64,000 nucleotides of DNA from Zizania palustris (GCA_019279435.1 JAAALK010000081.1:22747903-22811902), one strand, 5' to 3'; counted from the first letter of the stretch, positions 21,230 through 32,833 are shown. Numbers and translations: made by a program. Notes: a model not told the origin generated them from the sequence alone.

Positions 21230-22420
21230 TTATGACGTTTGCCACACACTCGAGAAATATCCCTTCAAGTACCTACCATTCAAAGCCCTTTGGAACCTCT
21301 CTCCCTGCAGGGATTCCAACACGTATGCGTTGCTGGGGGTGATTTCGGCTATCTTAAAAGGACCTTCCCAACTAGGTGACCATTTGCCGAATTTGGGACT
21401 TTTCGTGCCTAAAGAAAAAATCGTTTTCCATACCAAGTCTCCTATTTGAAATGATTTTGGTTTAACCTTCTTATTGTAAGCTCTAGCTACTCTCTTCTTA
21501 TCCACCTCTATGGCTTCTAAAGCTCTTAGTCTCTTATCGGTCACTTCCTCTAGATTATCCTTCAGAAGAGCTTCATATTCACTGACCGACAAGCCATCTT
21601 GCTTCAACACTCTTAAGGAGCCAAGATCTACCTCTACAGGCAGAACGACCTCTTGTCCATATGCCAACTCATATGGACTGACCTCGGAAAGCACCTCATG
21701 CCACCTTTTAGGAAACTCTTCAATTTTCTTCTTAATAAGATTAATCATGGTTTTATTACTAGACTCGGCCTGACCATTGGCCTGAGCATAGTAGGGTGAA
21801 GAGTTTATCAACTTAATGCCATAGTATTCGGCGAAGTCCCTTACCTCTTTTGAAACAAATGAACTACCTTGATCCGTAGTAAGAGTTTGAGGGATGCCGA
21901 ATCTATGTATGATGTGCTTTAAAATAAAATCGCGTACCTCATTATGGGTCATGTTTTTGAGAGGTACGGCATTGGTCCATTTGGTAAAGTAATCTGTTGC
22001 CATCAACACGAACCGATGCCCCTTTGAGGAAGGAGGGTAGATCTGACCGATGAAGTCTAAACCCTAGCCCCGAAATGGCCATGGCTTGACAATAGGATTG
22101 AGTAATGAGGTAGGAGCTAACTAGATATTGCCAAACTTCTGACATGCCTCACACCCCCTGTAGTACTTGAAGCAATCTTTAGTCATAGTCGACCAATAAA
22201 AACCCGCTCTTTTGAGCATCCAACTCATCTTTTGGGTCGACTGGTGAGTGCCGCAAAGCCCCTCATGGACTTCTCCAGTAGCCACCTGGGACTGCTTATG
22301 GTCTAAACACTTTAATAGCACTCCGTCAATGGTTCGGCGATACAATGCGTCGTCTACCAACACGAATTTGAACACTTGTCGCCGAACCTTCCGATCAACC
22401 CTTTGGCTAGGGTCTTTCAA
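21230..22420 (-). pseudogene. G1 integrase
   Basis: This is an integrase with an N-terminal zinc finger (ending CEACQKFGN), a DDE core (MATDYFTKW, TTDQGSSF, NGQAESSNK) and a C-terminal domain (SWEGPFKI), ending at 21230. The frame has TAG stops at 22121-22123 and 22064-22066. Compared with the detached copy at 4261-5082 it lacks 14 residues between WHEVLSE and VSPYEL, an in-frame 42-bp deletion after the core. It is closely related to that copy but not its parent. Confidence 0.88.
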
Positions 22421-22828
22421 AAACTGGACGATTGGGATTCTCCAATAGTCCTCACAGATTTAAGAGGGCTTCGCTAGTCCACCTTCTGGAAGAACTTCTA
22501 AAATACTGACTTCGGGTTGCCCCCCGATCCATTCCAGCTCCTACCGAAGCTCGGCCAAAGTGGCCGCTCGGAGTGTGCTAGGCTGAAGCCCTTCGGAGGG
22601 TTCGGACTCTGGAGAGCCTTCCCCATCCGAGAGACTTCGGACTACAGGCTTTGGCATGCCGGACCCCTTGGCGGGCAGAGTACTCCGATCCAGGGGCTCC
22701 GGCATGCGGTGGCCTTCGGCGACCTAAGGGCTTCGACCCGAAGGGTGCGCCTGTCCAACATCACTGGCTTCGGCAATGAGACCAAACATCGGCTTTTTCA
22801 ACACAGAAAATTTCCCTTTCCTGACTTG
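22421..22828 (-). other. G1 linker between the second RNase H and integrase
   Basis: This GC-rich stretch is full of TTCGG and GAAGCC phrases. The frame coming from the second RNase H ends near 22724. I see no recognisable domain, and several stops occur before the integrase zinc finger. Confidence 0.6.
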
Positions 22829-23209
22829 GTAGCCATATGCTTGCTGAGCCAAATCATTAGCGATTGAATTGTCCTCTCTTGACACGTGAGATATTTTGAA
22901 ATCATCAAAAGTGGCAACTATGTCTAGGCATTTGTCCAAGTAGCTATTCAACGGGCCATTAAAACATTGAGTGTTCTTGGCTACTTGTTGTACTACTAAT
23001 AATGAATCACCGTACGCGTGAACATGCTTAGCGCCTACAGACTCTAATAGTTCAAGACCTAGCAACAAAGCTTCGTATTCGGCTTGGTTGTTAGTGGAAG
23101 AAAACTCTAGTCGGGCCGAGGTTTCAAAGTGCATACCATTAGGTGATATGAGAACCACTCCAATACCCTGGCCATTCTTGCAAGCCGAACCATCAAAATA
23201 GATTTTCCA
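22829..23209 (-). pseudogene. G1 second (archaeal-type) RNase H domain
   Basis: A second RNase H follows the usual one in Tat elements. It removes RNA from RNA:DNA hybrids during reverse transcription. The four expected acidic residues are visible: D in WKIYFDGSACK, E in NNQAEYEALL, D in HAYGDSLLVV and D in SIANDLAQQ. The domain sits in an unbroken frame with the first RNase H (ORF 22724-23668). By its residues it could still fold, though the element as a whole is broken. Confidence 0.85.
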
Positions 23210-23668
23210 TGGCACTACCTCAACTAGAGAAATAGCATCATTCCAGTTAGCGTCTATGTGGTGGTCAACTATAAAGTTGGCTACGACTTGGCCTTTCATC
23301 GCTCCTAGGGTCTCGTAGGCCAAATCGTACTCAATCAAAGCGTAAGCCCATTTTCTAATTCTTCCACTTAGAATCGGCTTCTGTAACATGTGCTTTATAA
23401 CATCGGTTTGATAAACGACAGCACATGTGGTGGGGAGAAGATAATGGCGTAACTTGGTGCATGCGTAATAAAGTGATAAACATAATCGCTCCACAAACGC
23501 ATACCTGGTTTCGGCGTCCAGTAGGCGGTGGCTCAATAATGTGATGATGTACTCCTTCCCTTCCACCTCCTGGGTCAACACGGCTCCAATCACGCTGTTT
23601 TCAGCGGTGATGTATAGCCGAAATGGAATCTCGGCCTTGGGTGCTCTCACCATGGGCGATGATGACAA
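23210..23668 (-). pseudogene. G1 first RNase H domain (outer duplicate)
   Basis: This is the Gypsy-type RNase H following RT, with RLYITAENSVIGAVLTQ, FLSHRLLDAETRYAFVE-like sequence and a connecting region to the second RNase H. Part of it lies in copy A of the 624-bp duplication; a diverged copy is at 24032-24277. In this copy the RT-to-RNase H joint near 23647-23700 is frameshifted. Confidence 0.8.
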
Positions 23669-23970
23669 GCATTCCTTGATCTTCTCGAAAGCACTTTGCT
23701 GGCTTGCCCCCCAAGCGAACTCGGCTTCATTTTTAGCCGGAGTATAGGGACAAAGGCATCAATCTTACCGGACAAGTTGGATATAAAGCGACGCAAATAG
23801 TTCAACTTGCCTAGCAACTTTTGCACATCCTTCTTGCATGCCGGCGCTGCAACGTTTCTAATCTTCTCAAGTTTCTTAGGATCAATCTCTATGACTCTCT
23901 CATGAATCATGAAACCTAAGAACTTACCTGCCGACACGCCAAAAGCACACTTGAGTGGGTTCATTTTCAA
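23347..23970 (-). repeat. 624-bp tandem duplication in G1 pol, copy A
   Basis: It covers the end of RT and the start of RNase H. It starts at CCCATTTTCTAATTC and runs into copy B, which starts at CCCATTTTCTGATTC. The copies differ by roughly one base in ten where I compared them, so this is not a fresh slippage. Confidence 0.88.
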
Positions 23971-24595
23971 CCCATTTTCTGATTCTTCCACTTAGAATCG
24001 GCTTCTGTAACATGTGCTTTATAACATCGGTTTAGCAAACGACAACACATGTAGTAGGGAGAAGATAATGATGTAATTTGGTGCACGCGTAGTAAAGTGA
24101 TAAACACAAACGTTCCACAAACGCGTACCTGGTTTCGGCATCCAGCAGGCGGTGGCTCAAGAACGTGATGATGTACTCCTTTCCCTCTACCTCCTGGGTT
24201 AGCACGGCCCCAATCATGCTATCTTCAGCAGTGATGTATAGCCGAAACAGAATCCCAGCTTTGGGTGCTCTCACCACAGGTGGTGAAGATATGCACTCCT
24301 TGATTTTCTCAAAGGCACTTTGCTGGCTTGCCCCCTAAGTGAACTCGGCTTCATTCTTTAGCCGGAGTATGGGGACAAAGGCATCAATCTTACCAGATAA
24401 GTTGGATATAAAACGACGCAAATAGTTCATCTTGCCCAACAGCTTATGTATGTCCTTTTTGCATGTCGGCGCTGCAATGTTTCTAATCTTTTCGAGCCTC
24501 TTAGGATCAATTTCTATGCCTCTCTCATGAATCATGAATCCTAAGAACTTACCTGCCGACACGCCAAAAGCACACTTGAGTGGGTTCATTTTCAA
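23971..24595 (-). repeat. 625-bp tandem duplication in G1 pol, copy B
   Basis: It covers the same RT-RNase H segment as copy A and ends where CCCAT recurs at 24596. The shared CCCAT at the edges suggests a microhomology-guided joint. Its RNase H frame (24032-24277) stops at the joint with copy A. Confidence 0.88.
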
Positions 24596-25489
24596 CCCAT
24601 ACTGCCACATCCTATCGAAAGCAACCTTCAAATCGGCTAAATGGTTTCCCATAGCATCCGATTTGACCACGACGTCATTGATGTAGACTTCTAACATGAC
24701 TCCTAATAAATCATGAAAGATCAAGTTCATGGCGCGCTGATACGTGGCGCCAACATTTTTCAACCCAAAAGTCATGACGACCCATTCGAATAAACCAACA
24801 AAACCAGGGCATCGAAAGGCAGTCTTATAAACGTCCTCTTCGGCCATAAAGATTTGATTATAACTGGCATTGCCATCAAGAAAACTTAGTACCTTATGTC
24901 CTGAAGCATCGTTGATCAGCATGTCGGCTATCGGCATTGGATACTCGTCTTTTGGAGTGGCTCTGTTCAGATCCCTGAAATCAATGCATACTCGTATCTT
25001 GCCGCTCCCTTTCTTCTCTACAGGTACAATGTTAGCAACCCATTCCGCATACCTGTATGGCCTGATAAATTTAGCCTTAAGTAGTCGTTCCACTTCTTCT
25101 TTAACTCTGTCATAGACGGCCGAATTGAAGCGGCGGGGAGGCTGTTTATAAGGCCTGGACCCGGGTTTGATGGGCAGCCGATGCTCCACGAGCTCGCGGC
25201 TTAGCCCTGGCATTTCGCTATACTCCCATGCGAAACAATCGACATACGACCGAAGTAACTTTACTACTTCAGCCTTTACATCGGGTTGTAAATGTTGGTT
25301 TACAAAAGTTGGCCTTGGGATGCTACCATTGCCTATATCAACTTCCTCCAAGGGGTCGGCCGACACAAAACCTTGCCCTAACTTTTCGACCTCGCTAAAG
25401 TCCTCGATGGCCTCGGCAATACCGTCTTTATTAGACTGATACTGCTCCACGCGAGACTTTAGCCAATCTAGATTATTTTTGCTAGACAT
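24335..25489 (-). pseudogene. G1 reverse transcriptase
   Basis: This is a Gypsy RT with ERLLKAKFIRPYRYAEWVAN, CIDFRDLNRATPKDEYPMP, a catalytic D in SFLDGNASYNQ and FGLKNVGATYQR. The second catalytic motif, normally YIDD, reads YIND (24674-24685; AAT codon 24677-24679), which should abolish polymerase activity. The frame is otherwise open for 384 residues and then ends by frameshift at the RNase H joint inside copy B. The frame starts just after the stop of the protease segment at 25495. Confidence 0.9.
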
Positions 25490-25494
25490 GACTA

Positions 25495-25947
25495 CTAATA
25501 CAAAAATAGTCGTGCTACTCCAGCCGACTTTATAGACACTGGTACAAACCGTCCTCCGGATACGCTAACAAAGTCGTAGTCCGAAAGGTCTCTACCAGAT
25601 AGACACTCTACTTTGTTATGGACGGCGTCAACCGACACATCGGCCAAAGCTACTTGGGCCGAAGTATCCGTGGGGATGACCTCCACCTCATCGCCATCCC
25701 ACTGTACCAAGCACTGGTGTAGGGTAGAGGGGATGCAATAGTTCGCATGGATCCAGTCACGTCCAAGTAACACACTATAGTTACCTTGTACATCGACGAC
25801 GAAGAACGCTGTTGGCAACGTCTTGTTGCCCACCGTCAACTCCATAGAGAGTACTCCCTTGGCTTCAGAGCTCTCACCGTTGAAGCTGTTGAGCATCAAG
25901 TTGGTCTTCTTCAGGTCATCTTCATCCCTGCCAAGTTTCTTCAACAA
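25495..25947 (-). pseudogene. G1 protease, C-terminal part and spacer
   Basis: This continues the frame of the gag-protease ORF after a TAA at 25948-25950. The aspartic protease site, VDGGATVNLMPY, lies just before that stop. This segment contains the later strand SVLLGRDWIHANYCIP. It ends at a stop before RT. Confidence 0.78.
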
Positions 25948-28155
25948 TTAATAAGGCATTAGATTAACCGTGGCGCCGCCATCGACGAGCATCCGGGAAA
26001 TCGGCTTCCCATCGATGTGACCCCTGACATAGAGAGGCTTTAGATGGCGAGCTGAGTCATCGGGCTTCTCGAAGACGGTGCTACGTGGACCGAGGTTTAA
26101 TTGAGCGACCTCGACCTCGTCCCGTGGTGGTGCAAACTCGGCGGGTAATGTGACGATGTTGATGTCCATCGCCTGAGGTACGGGCCCCTCAGAGACGGGC
26201 GAGTAATCATCGGCAAGCATGTCATCCTCGTCGTCGCTTGGACTAGGAGCCGGGTTGGTTATCTCAACCGGCTTCTCTCTCCATACCTGCTTCGTGGCTG
26301 GCCGAGGGCGGATCTCCTCAAAGATAGCATCACGCTCGGCCTTAGCTACCTTCTCGCGCATCTCTTGTGCCCGCAGCCTTTGTAGGTGTCTCTTTTGCGA
26401 TTTGGACATGCCCGGGGGAGCCCAAGACGGCTTTGGCTTGGTGCTTGGAGCTACTGTTTGAGCCCTGTTAATTCTGGCCGAAGTGTGCCCTTCGGCCTTG
26501 GGCGCCTTGTGTTCGAAGGGGGCCTCGCTGCGAACCCCGTCGAATGGTTCAGCCTTGTCCGGCTGATCGAACCAAGCTTCGGCGCAGAGCCCGCCCGAAG
26601 CATGTGGCTTACCTCTGTCAGCCTTCGGTGACAAAGTCCTCGAGATTGGCACTTCCTGAGACCCAACTCTGATAGTTATGGCTTCGGACTCCCTGACTTC
26701 GGCCTTTGCGTGCTCGCACCCTTCGGCTTCGCTCTGCAGGGTCCGATTCGGAGGTACCACAGACAGTCTGTGGATGATGCCCCCCTCCGCTGCGTCTGTC
26801 TGCCCCTGCCATCCATAATATTCCGAGGGAAAATAAGGCATAGGGTTAGTCTGCGGAGGGTACCCCGACCCAGATATGTGCGGAGCCCACGGGGTTGCCG
26901 CCCAGTCATACGGTGGAGGCATCAGAGGCTCTAGCGGCCTCGCCCACTGTGAGCCGAACCCGTTGCTTGGAGGATGGTTTGGCCAAGTTGAAGGCATCTC
27001 GGACCACACCAGTGAAGGGTCCTGCCAGGCCGGAGGTACATTCGGACAGTGCGGGCCGAAGCCTCCCATTGGATAAGTCCACCACGGTGCGGGGTTCGGC
27101 CATTGGGGGCCGAAGCCGTCACATGGGGGACCCGACCACTGGGGTCCGAAGTTGTCGTGCGGGGAACCCGACCATTGGGGCTCAGCACCACCGTGCGGAG
27201 TACCAAGATATTGTGGCCTGAAGCCCTCGTGCGGAGGGTTCGCAACCCTCGGTCTGAAGCCACCCTTCGAAGGTCTTGGACCCTTTGGCCGTTTTAACTT
27301 GGCTTGCGGACCTGCTTCTTTGGCCCTCCTCTGATGCTTGTTTAGCAGCATGTTATACGTTACCTTCGGCCTCTTGCGAGCATTAGCCGAAGGGGTATTG
27401 ACATTCTGTTTCCACACTCCTACCTCGGGGTTCTTTGGTAGGAGTGTGCGAGTACACGGTTCTCCAATGATCACATCTTTTCCTTTAGCGTACTCGGCCT
27501 GTTCTGGCCAAATCAATACCTTCTTCTCGCCGAGGTCAATGGCGTTGACTGGAAACGGATCTTTATCCAGCTTCATTTTTGGATCATGGTCTATCTTCAA
27601 TCGTCCTTCTTCTATGCCCGATTGTATCCGCCGTCGGAAAACATTGCAATCATTAGTATTATGAGAATGTGAATCATGCCACTTACAATATGGATGCTTC
27701 TTTAACTCGTCGGCAGGTGGGATAACTTGACCGTTAGGCAACCTGAGAAGCTGACTCTTTAATAGGAAATCAAATATTTTATCGCATTTAGTCACATCGA
27801 ATGAGTACTTGACCTCATTAAGTCTATTCTTCGTGGGGGACGGTCGTAGTTCGGAGCAAGTGATAGGTTTGTTTCTAGCGTTTGTAACCCATTCGGCTGC
27901 GTACATGTCGGTCGAATCCTCCTCTTCTGACTCCTCCTCATCAGAGCGTTCCATGATGTGGATTTCGGCCCTAGGCTTGCTAACCGTCTTAATAAATTTC
28001 TTATCTTTGGCTCGGCCTTCTTGGACCAGAGCCTGTTGTAGAACTTGGCTAACTTCTAAAAAGTGTTGGTTATCTAACCTTTCTTTAAGTTTGGAACGCA
28101 ACCCATTAAAAGCTAATTCCTCCAAGTCCTTTTCTGAAATATTAGGACTAAACAT
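25948..28155 (-). pseudogene. G1 Gag C-terminal region and protease active site
   Basis: This is a 735-residue frame. It opens in the Gag capsid region (SEKDLEELAFNGLRSKLKE) and carries an acidic patch and a Cys/His motif near HPYCKWHDSHSHNTNDC. Next comes a Trp/Pro/Gly-rich region with repeated FGPQW phrases (minus strand, about 26900-27290), a coiled-coil-like KSQKRHLQRLRAQEM segment, and finally the protease site VDGGATVNLMPY before TAA 25948-25950. A frameshift near 28130 separates it from the first half of Gag. Confidence 0.85.
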
Positions 28156-29246
28156 CGGTTTCTGGTATCTCTGAAACGTTTGATATACTCAGAGGCGCTC
28201 TCACTAGATTTCTGTTTAACCGATGTCAGATGCGAAAGCCTAAGTTCTATTTCACCCGTGTAGAAATAATCATGGAATTTCCGCTCTAAATCGTCCCACG
28301 TGTGGATGGAGTTCGGCGGGAGCGCCGAAAACCAAGTGAAAGTTGTGCCGGATAACGAGAGAGAAAATAGTCTAACCTTTAGGGCGTATATCCCACTAAC
28401 CTTTCCACACTGCGCCAAAAACTAACTAACATGCTCTAGTGTGGTCCTTCTACCCTCGCCATCGAATTTAGTAAATTCGGGGATCCTATAGCCGCGGGGG
28501 TAGGGTACTGTATCAAGATGATCGGGGTATGGTTTGCGGTAAACCCTAACCCGTCCCTTGGGCACGAAGCCGGCACACTCCCTAAACAGTGCGAAGATCC
28601 GCTCATCTAAATCATCTTGGTAGTTTGTTTGCATACGCCTCTCATGTGGGGGTGCGACACGCGGTGGGATATCGGTGTGTCGGCCATGTGCTTCTTCCCT
28701 ACGCGCTATTTGTATAACGTGCTCGTGTCCGGGCGCCTGCGTGTGTGGTGCAGGCAGCGCGGGTATTGGCGCAGGTGTTGTGTGGTATGCAGTATTAGTT
28801 TGACCATATGTGTAATGATTGGTCTCGGCCATAAGTGATGAGGCCGAAGACATGTTTGTCGGAGGTGCACTAGCTATAGGAACCGGGGGTGCAGCCTTAG
28901 TGAAGCCGAACCTCCTAAGAGTCGCCTCTACTTGGGAGCTAACTGGCGAATCTAAACGGTTGGCTAGCAAAGCGCTAACGGCCTGATCTACTGATGCGGC
29001 TATTTTTTGCTCAATTTCTAAAGAAGATAAACGAGGCGATACCGGTGTTACCTGGACTTGAGCGGGGTCGGGGGTGACGATGTCGCACTTGATGAAGCTT
29101 GCGTGTGTCTTGATGTAGCCTCCAAGCATCATGTCTTGGAGCGCCTTTAGCCTTACCTCGATCTCCGCGCCTCCTATTGTGTCCATCGGCGATGTAGACA
29201 TAGTAGTCGAAGTAGATGTACCGGCGGCCGATGTAGACGTACTCAT
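28113..29246 (-). pseudogene. G1 Gag N-terminal region
   Basis: The likely start is ATG 29244-29246, 42 bp inside the 5' LTR. A Ser/Thr- and Pro-rich N-terminus is followed by the Gag core, with GYRIPEFTKFDGEG and GTTFTWFSALPPNSI, and by SASEYIKRFRD. A TAG at 28422-28424 interrupts the frame, and a frameshift near 28130-28160 moves it to the 28155 frame. It would form the particle shell of G1. Confidence 0.83.
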
Positions 29247-29263
29247 TGTGTTGGCGTAGCTCT

Positions 29264-29281
29264 TCCCCAGCGGAGTCGCCA
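29264..29281 (-). other. G1 primer binding site (probable)
   Basis: The minus strand reads TGGCGACTCCGCTGGGGA, a few bases inside the 5' LTR. This is the usual position and style for a Gypsy primer site. It is not the methionine-tRNA type used by the other elements here, and I cannot name the tRNA with certainty. Confidence 0.7.
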
Positions 29282-29288
29282 AAAAGTG

Positions 29289-30750
29289 TGTTGACACGGA
29301 AACGTGTCCCCGCACTTGGGTCAGTCCGGCGATCCAAAAGTGCACGGGTACTTAGGGACGGGCCTAAGCATGACGTAGCACCGACGCTGCGTTCCGACTA
29401 CCCTTAATAGTGATAAGGGGGGTGGAGTCACCAGGCAACCAGATTACAAGAAATAATCCAATTAGCCGAAAGAAATAGATTAAACAAGTTAAAATCGGTA
29501 AACCAATCGGAGTCCTCTTGGTTCGAAGGCTGATGCGAAGGGTGCGCCGAAGGGTACCTTCAGCGTCTGGTGCGAAGTGCTTCACCGAAGGGTACTTCGG
29601 CGTTCGGAGCGATCTGATCGAAGGTGAGCTCTAGATAGATCTAGACGCAGCGATCACCTCCGAACAGCGGGGTTCGGAGTGCGATCTCCGATACAGCAAT
29701 CTACAAAATAGTGACGCGAGGGCCACGCGCGAGTGCAGCTTCGTCTTGGCGCAGAATATGTTCGTGGCGAAGCCTGTTCACGACGAAGCTTGTTGTCAAA
29801 GCCTGCGGTCTTGTCAAAGGGCGTCCTGGGGACCTCCAGAACCGATCTCTCAGCTCCGAACACCTCCGGCGAAGGGGCTCTGAACATGCGGACCTGCAAT
29901 AGGTATGATGCGAAGTACCAATTCGGCCTTAGGTCTGAATTTGCGAGGTGTTGCACGGATGGCGAAGGTAGCAATCTATTACACGGATTAGCGGATACTT
30001 CACACGCGAAGTAACAAGGCGATAGCAATCTGTTACGTAGATTAACAGGGACTTCACGGGCGAAGTACCAAGGCTTACCACTGTTCCATAGTGGCGGACG
30101 GAGGGCTTCCAGGCAAACCCACGAAGAGGTACAGAGAAGTAAAGGTAAAAGTAAAGGTACGATCAAAGCATGGTTTTGGTTTGGTTTGTGTTGGGGGGAC
30201 CCTCTACGCCGGCCAGGCCTCTCTATTTATAGAGGGTTAACTCTAATCTAATCTGCTATTAATCCAGCCGAATAGAGATAAAGATTGAGCTAGAAACACG
30301 TCCAACTCTATCTCTGCCGAGGTGGGCCTCGGCTAGGCCCGTTGAGGCCTACTCCTCGCGCCGAAGCTTCGGTAGCGTGGGCTTCGGCCAGGCCCGTTGA
30401 GGCTTGCTCCTCGGGCCGAAGCTTCGATGGCGTGGGCTTCAGCCAGGCCCGTTGAGGCTTTCTCCTCGGGCCAAAGCTTCGATAGCGTGGGCTTCGGCCA
30501 GGCCCGTCGAGGCTTGCTCTTGGGCCAAAGCTTCGACAGCGTGGGCTTCCGAAGCTTCGGCGGCGTGGGCCTCCGAAGGCTTCCTGGCCGAAGCCCATGG
30601 GCTGGCTGGAGGCTTTCGGAGCCCATAGCTTGACGGGGTTCGGCCCCGTAGGGCTTCGGACAGACCCTGGACATGTGTATTTTCGGCCCAAATCACCAAA
30701 AATTGATATTTTGATAATCTAGTTATTAATGCCATTTTTTGCTATCAACA
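29289..30750 (-). repeat. G1 5' LTR
   Basis: The LTR is 1462 bp, TGTTGACACGG to GCTATCAACA, and differs from the 3' LTR by scattered bases and one 34-bp unit. A minus-strand TATA box lies at 30223-30232, followed downstream by the leader toward gag. The 55-bp GC-rich repeats are at about 30343-30555. Confidence 0.92.
30223..30232 (-). promoter_or_regulatory. TATA box of the G1 5' LTR
   Basis: CTATAAATAG on the minus strand. The same box is present in the 3' LTR at 20583-20592. Confidence 0.7.
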
Positions 30751-30755
30751 GAATC
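30751..30755. repeat. target site duplication GAATC, right of G1
   Basis: It is identical to 19644-19648. Confidence 0.93.
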
Positions 30756-32833
30756 CAAATTTTCTTAAGAGGTTTTTCATTTATATTTCCAACAAATTTG
30801 GCAACCACTTTACCACGGTGGTTCCTCTTAATTAGGTATGAAGCATAAAAAGTAGCTTGTGAGGCGTGAGGCTTGTTGTCGGTCTTTTGTGGAGCACCCT
30901 CTTCCCTCACAAACTTGATTACCTCTTTACCCTTGTTCTTCACTTTAGGGTTGGACTTGGTCTCATTAGGGTGATAACCAAGCCCACGCCTCTCAATATT
31001 ACCTTTGGTGTTGAGCTTCTTGTATATAGCATCCTTTGACTTGTAGGTCTTTATACACCCATAGCTTACTAAGGATCTCTATTTCCTTCATGTTAGTCTC
31101 ATATGCATTTAAATAAAATGTATAACATTTAGCACAACCATTACTAATGGAAGCAATGGAGGGAGATGGAATATGTTTTGAATTAATAGACTCAAGTTTC
31201 TCATCTAGACACTTGTTGGATTCTTTTAGAATCACAAATTCACTAGAGAGACTTGATAGTCTTTTTTAACTCAAGATTTGATTCATTGACTAACTTGTTA
31301 TCATTAGTCAATGTCTCAACCTTTTTCTTCTCCTTAGCAAGAAGCAATTTAAGATTCATATTATTTTCCTCTTCAAGAGCAAATAGCTCATCTTGATGTT
31401 CAAGAGTTTCCTCTTGTTTTTCAAGGGTTGCCTTTTGCTTCTCAATGGTTGCTTCTTGCGACTCTATTGTCTTCAAAAGTTCTTTAAATTTTAGCTTACA
31501 TGATCTACTCATGTATTTAAGCAATAATTCATTTGATTCATCATCACTAGAGCTACTATCACTACTAGACTCAAAAACATTGTTTTTAGTTACCTTCTTG
31601 CTTCTTGCCATGAAACACTTGGGGGAGATGATGTAGTCGTCGTCGTCGCTTGACTCTCCAAAGAGTTATGGCTTTGGAGCTTTGATATGGGCAATGGCGA
31701 CGGTGGCGACTCCCTTCTTGGATGAATCGGAGTCCGGTTCCGACTCTGATTCAGAGTTGGAGTCCCATTCCTCCCCAATGTGTGCGTGGCCTCTTGGCTT
31801 CTTCTTGTGGTACTTGTTCTTTATTTTGTAGTCTTTGTCCTTCTTATTCTTAGGACAATCAATTATGAAGTGGTCAATGTCACCACACTCATAGCAACCT
31901 CTTTTAGATTGCTACTTTTTCTTGTGGTCATACTTCTTCTTATGCTTATCATATTCGCCTTTCTTCATAAATTTCTTGAATTTGTTGATTAGTAGGGCTA
32001 GTTCTTCATATTCACTTTCATCACTTGAGTCTTCATCCTTTTTATCCTTTAAGGCTATATCCTTGCTTCTATTTGTGTACTTGGCAAAGTCCTTAACCTC
32101 TTTTGCTTCTTCCTCCATTAACTCATGTGCTACAATCCTTCCTAGCACATCACTTGGAGTCAACTTCTTGAAGTCTTTCCTTTCTCAAAGCAATGTCACC
32201 AAGGTTGGATTCCTGATCCAATTGCTCGGAGAAGTCTTTTGACCACAACATGGTCGGTCATATCTTTGCTTCCGAGACCCTTAATCTTGTTGACCAACAC
32301 CATGAGTTGGTCATACATCTCTTGAGGAGCCTCATCATCTCCATCACAAATCTTCCAAGCTTACCTTCAAGAAGCTCGATCTTTGATTACCGCACAGATG
32401 ATGTACCTTAATGAGCCACTTGCAATGTGTCCCATATTTCCTTGGCATCTTCTATGCCATCCACCTTGTTGTACTCCTCGGGGCTCAAGGCAGAAAGTAT
32501 GGCACTTGCCGCTTGAAAGTTATGTTGGAGGGCTTGTTCTTCCCATGGAGTCCAATCCTTTCCTTGAGCATCATAAACATCAAAATCTAAACCATTTTTC
32601 AAAATTCGTCATATTTCGGGATGCATTGAAAACAAATGCATTTTCATTTTGTTTTTCCATGTCGCGTATTGTGTACCATCAAAGTAAAGTGCATGACCGG
32701 CGGGAATGGAACTACTATGAGAACTAGGATTTAGTTTTGAATAATCAAAAGGATATGCGGCTCCCCTTTTGTTGTTGTCGTTGCCCTTGGGAGAGATGGA
32801 TTCATCTATTATCTTGGTTGGATATCTTCCCAT
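30756..32833 (-). pseudogene. C1 Gag and start of pol
   Basis: Gag starts at 32833 with MGRYPTKII. It contains HALYFDGTQYATWKNKM and EEYNKVDGIEDAKEIWDTL, the standard Copia gag phrases, broken by TGA near 32606-32611 and TAA near 32406. A CCHC knuckle CYECGDIDHFIIDC lies at 31855-31896. A Lys/Asp-rich linker and a coiled coil (31243-31611, rich in EKQ and LEK heptads) follow. The last part has KRNHRGKVVAKFVGN and KPLKKIWI, where G1 inserted. At least four frame changes are needed to read it, so it is long dead. Confidence 0.83.

Larger units (their letters stand above)
19649..30750 (-). mobile_element. G1: complete Tat-lineage Ty3/Gypsy retrotransposon
   Basis: G1 is 11.1 kb on the minus strand: 5' LTR 29289-30750, primer site 29264-29281, gag, protease, RT, RNase H, a second RNase H, integrase, polypurine tract and 3' LTR 19649-21144. 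The LTR ends are TGTTGACACGG and GCTATCAACA, and the target duplication is GAATC. RT before integrase marks Gypsy; the extra RNase H marks the Tat group. Several stops, an altered RT catalytic residue, a 624-bp internal duplication and an integrase deletion make it non-autonomous. Confidence 0.93.

Noticed and set aside
23346..24600. CRISPR-like or satellite array
   Set aside because: It is a two-copy 624-bp coding duplication within a retrotransposon; no short repeats with unique spacers exist anywhere in this eukaryotic window.
26219..27334. Multiple plus-strand frames of 60-108 codons
   Set aside because: Antisense shadows of G1 Gag, which reads continuously on the minus strand.
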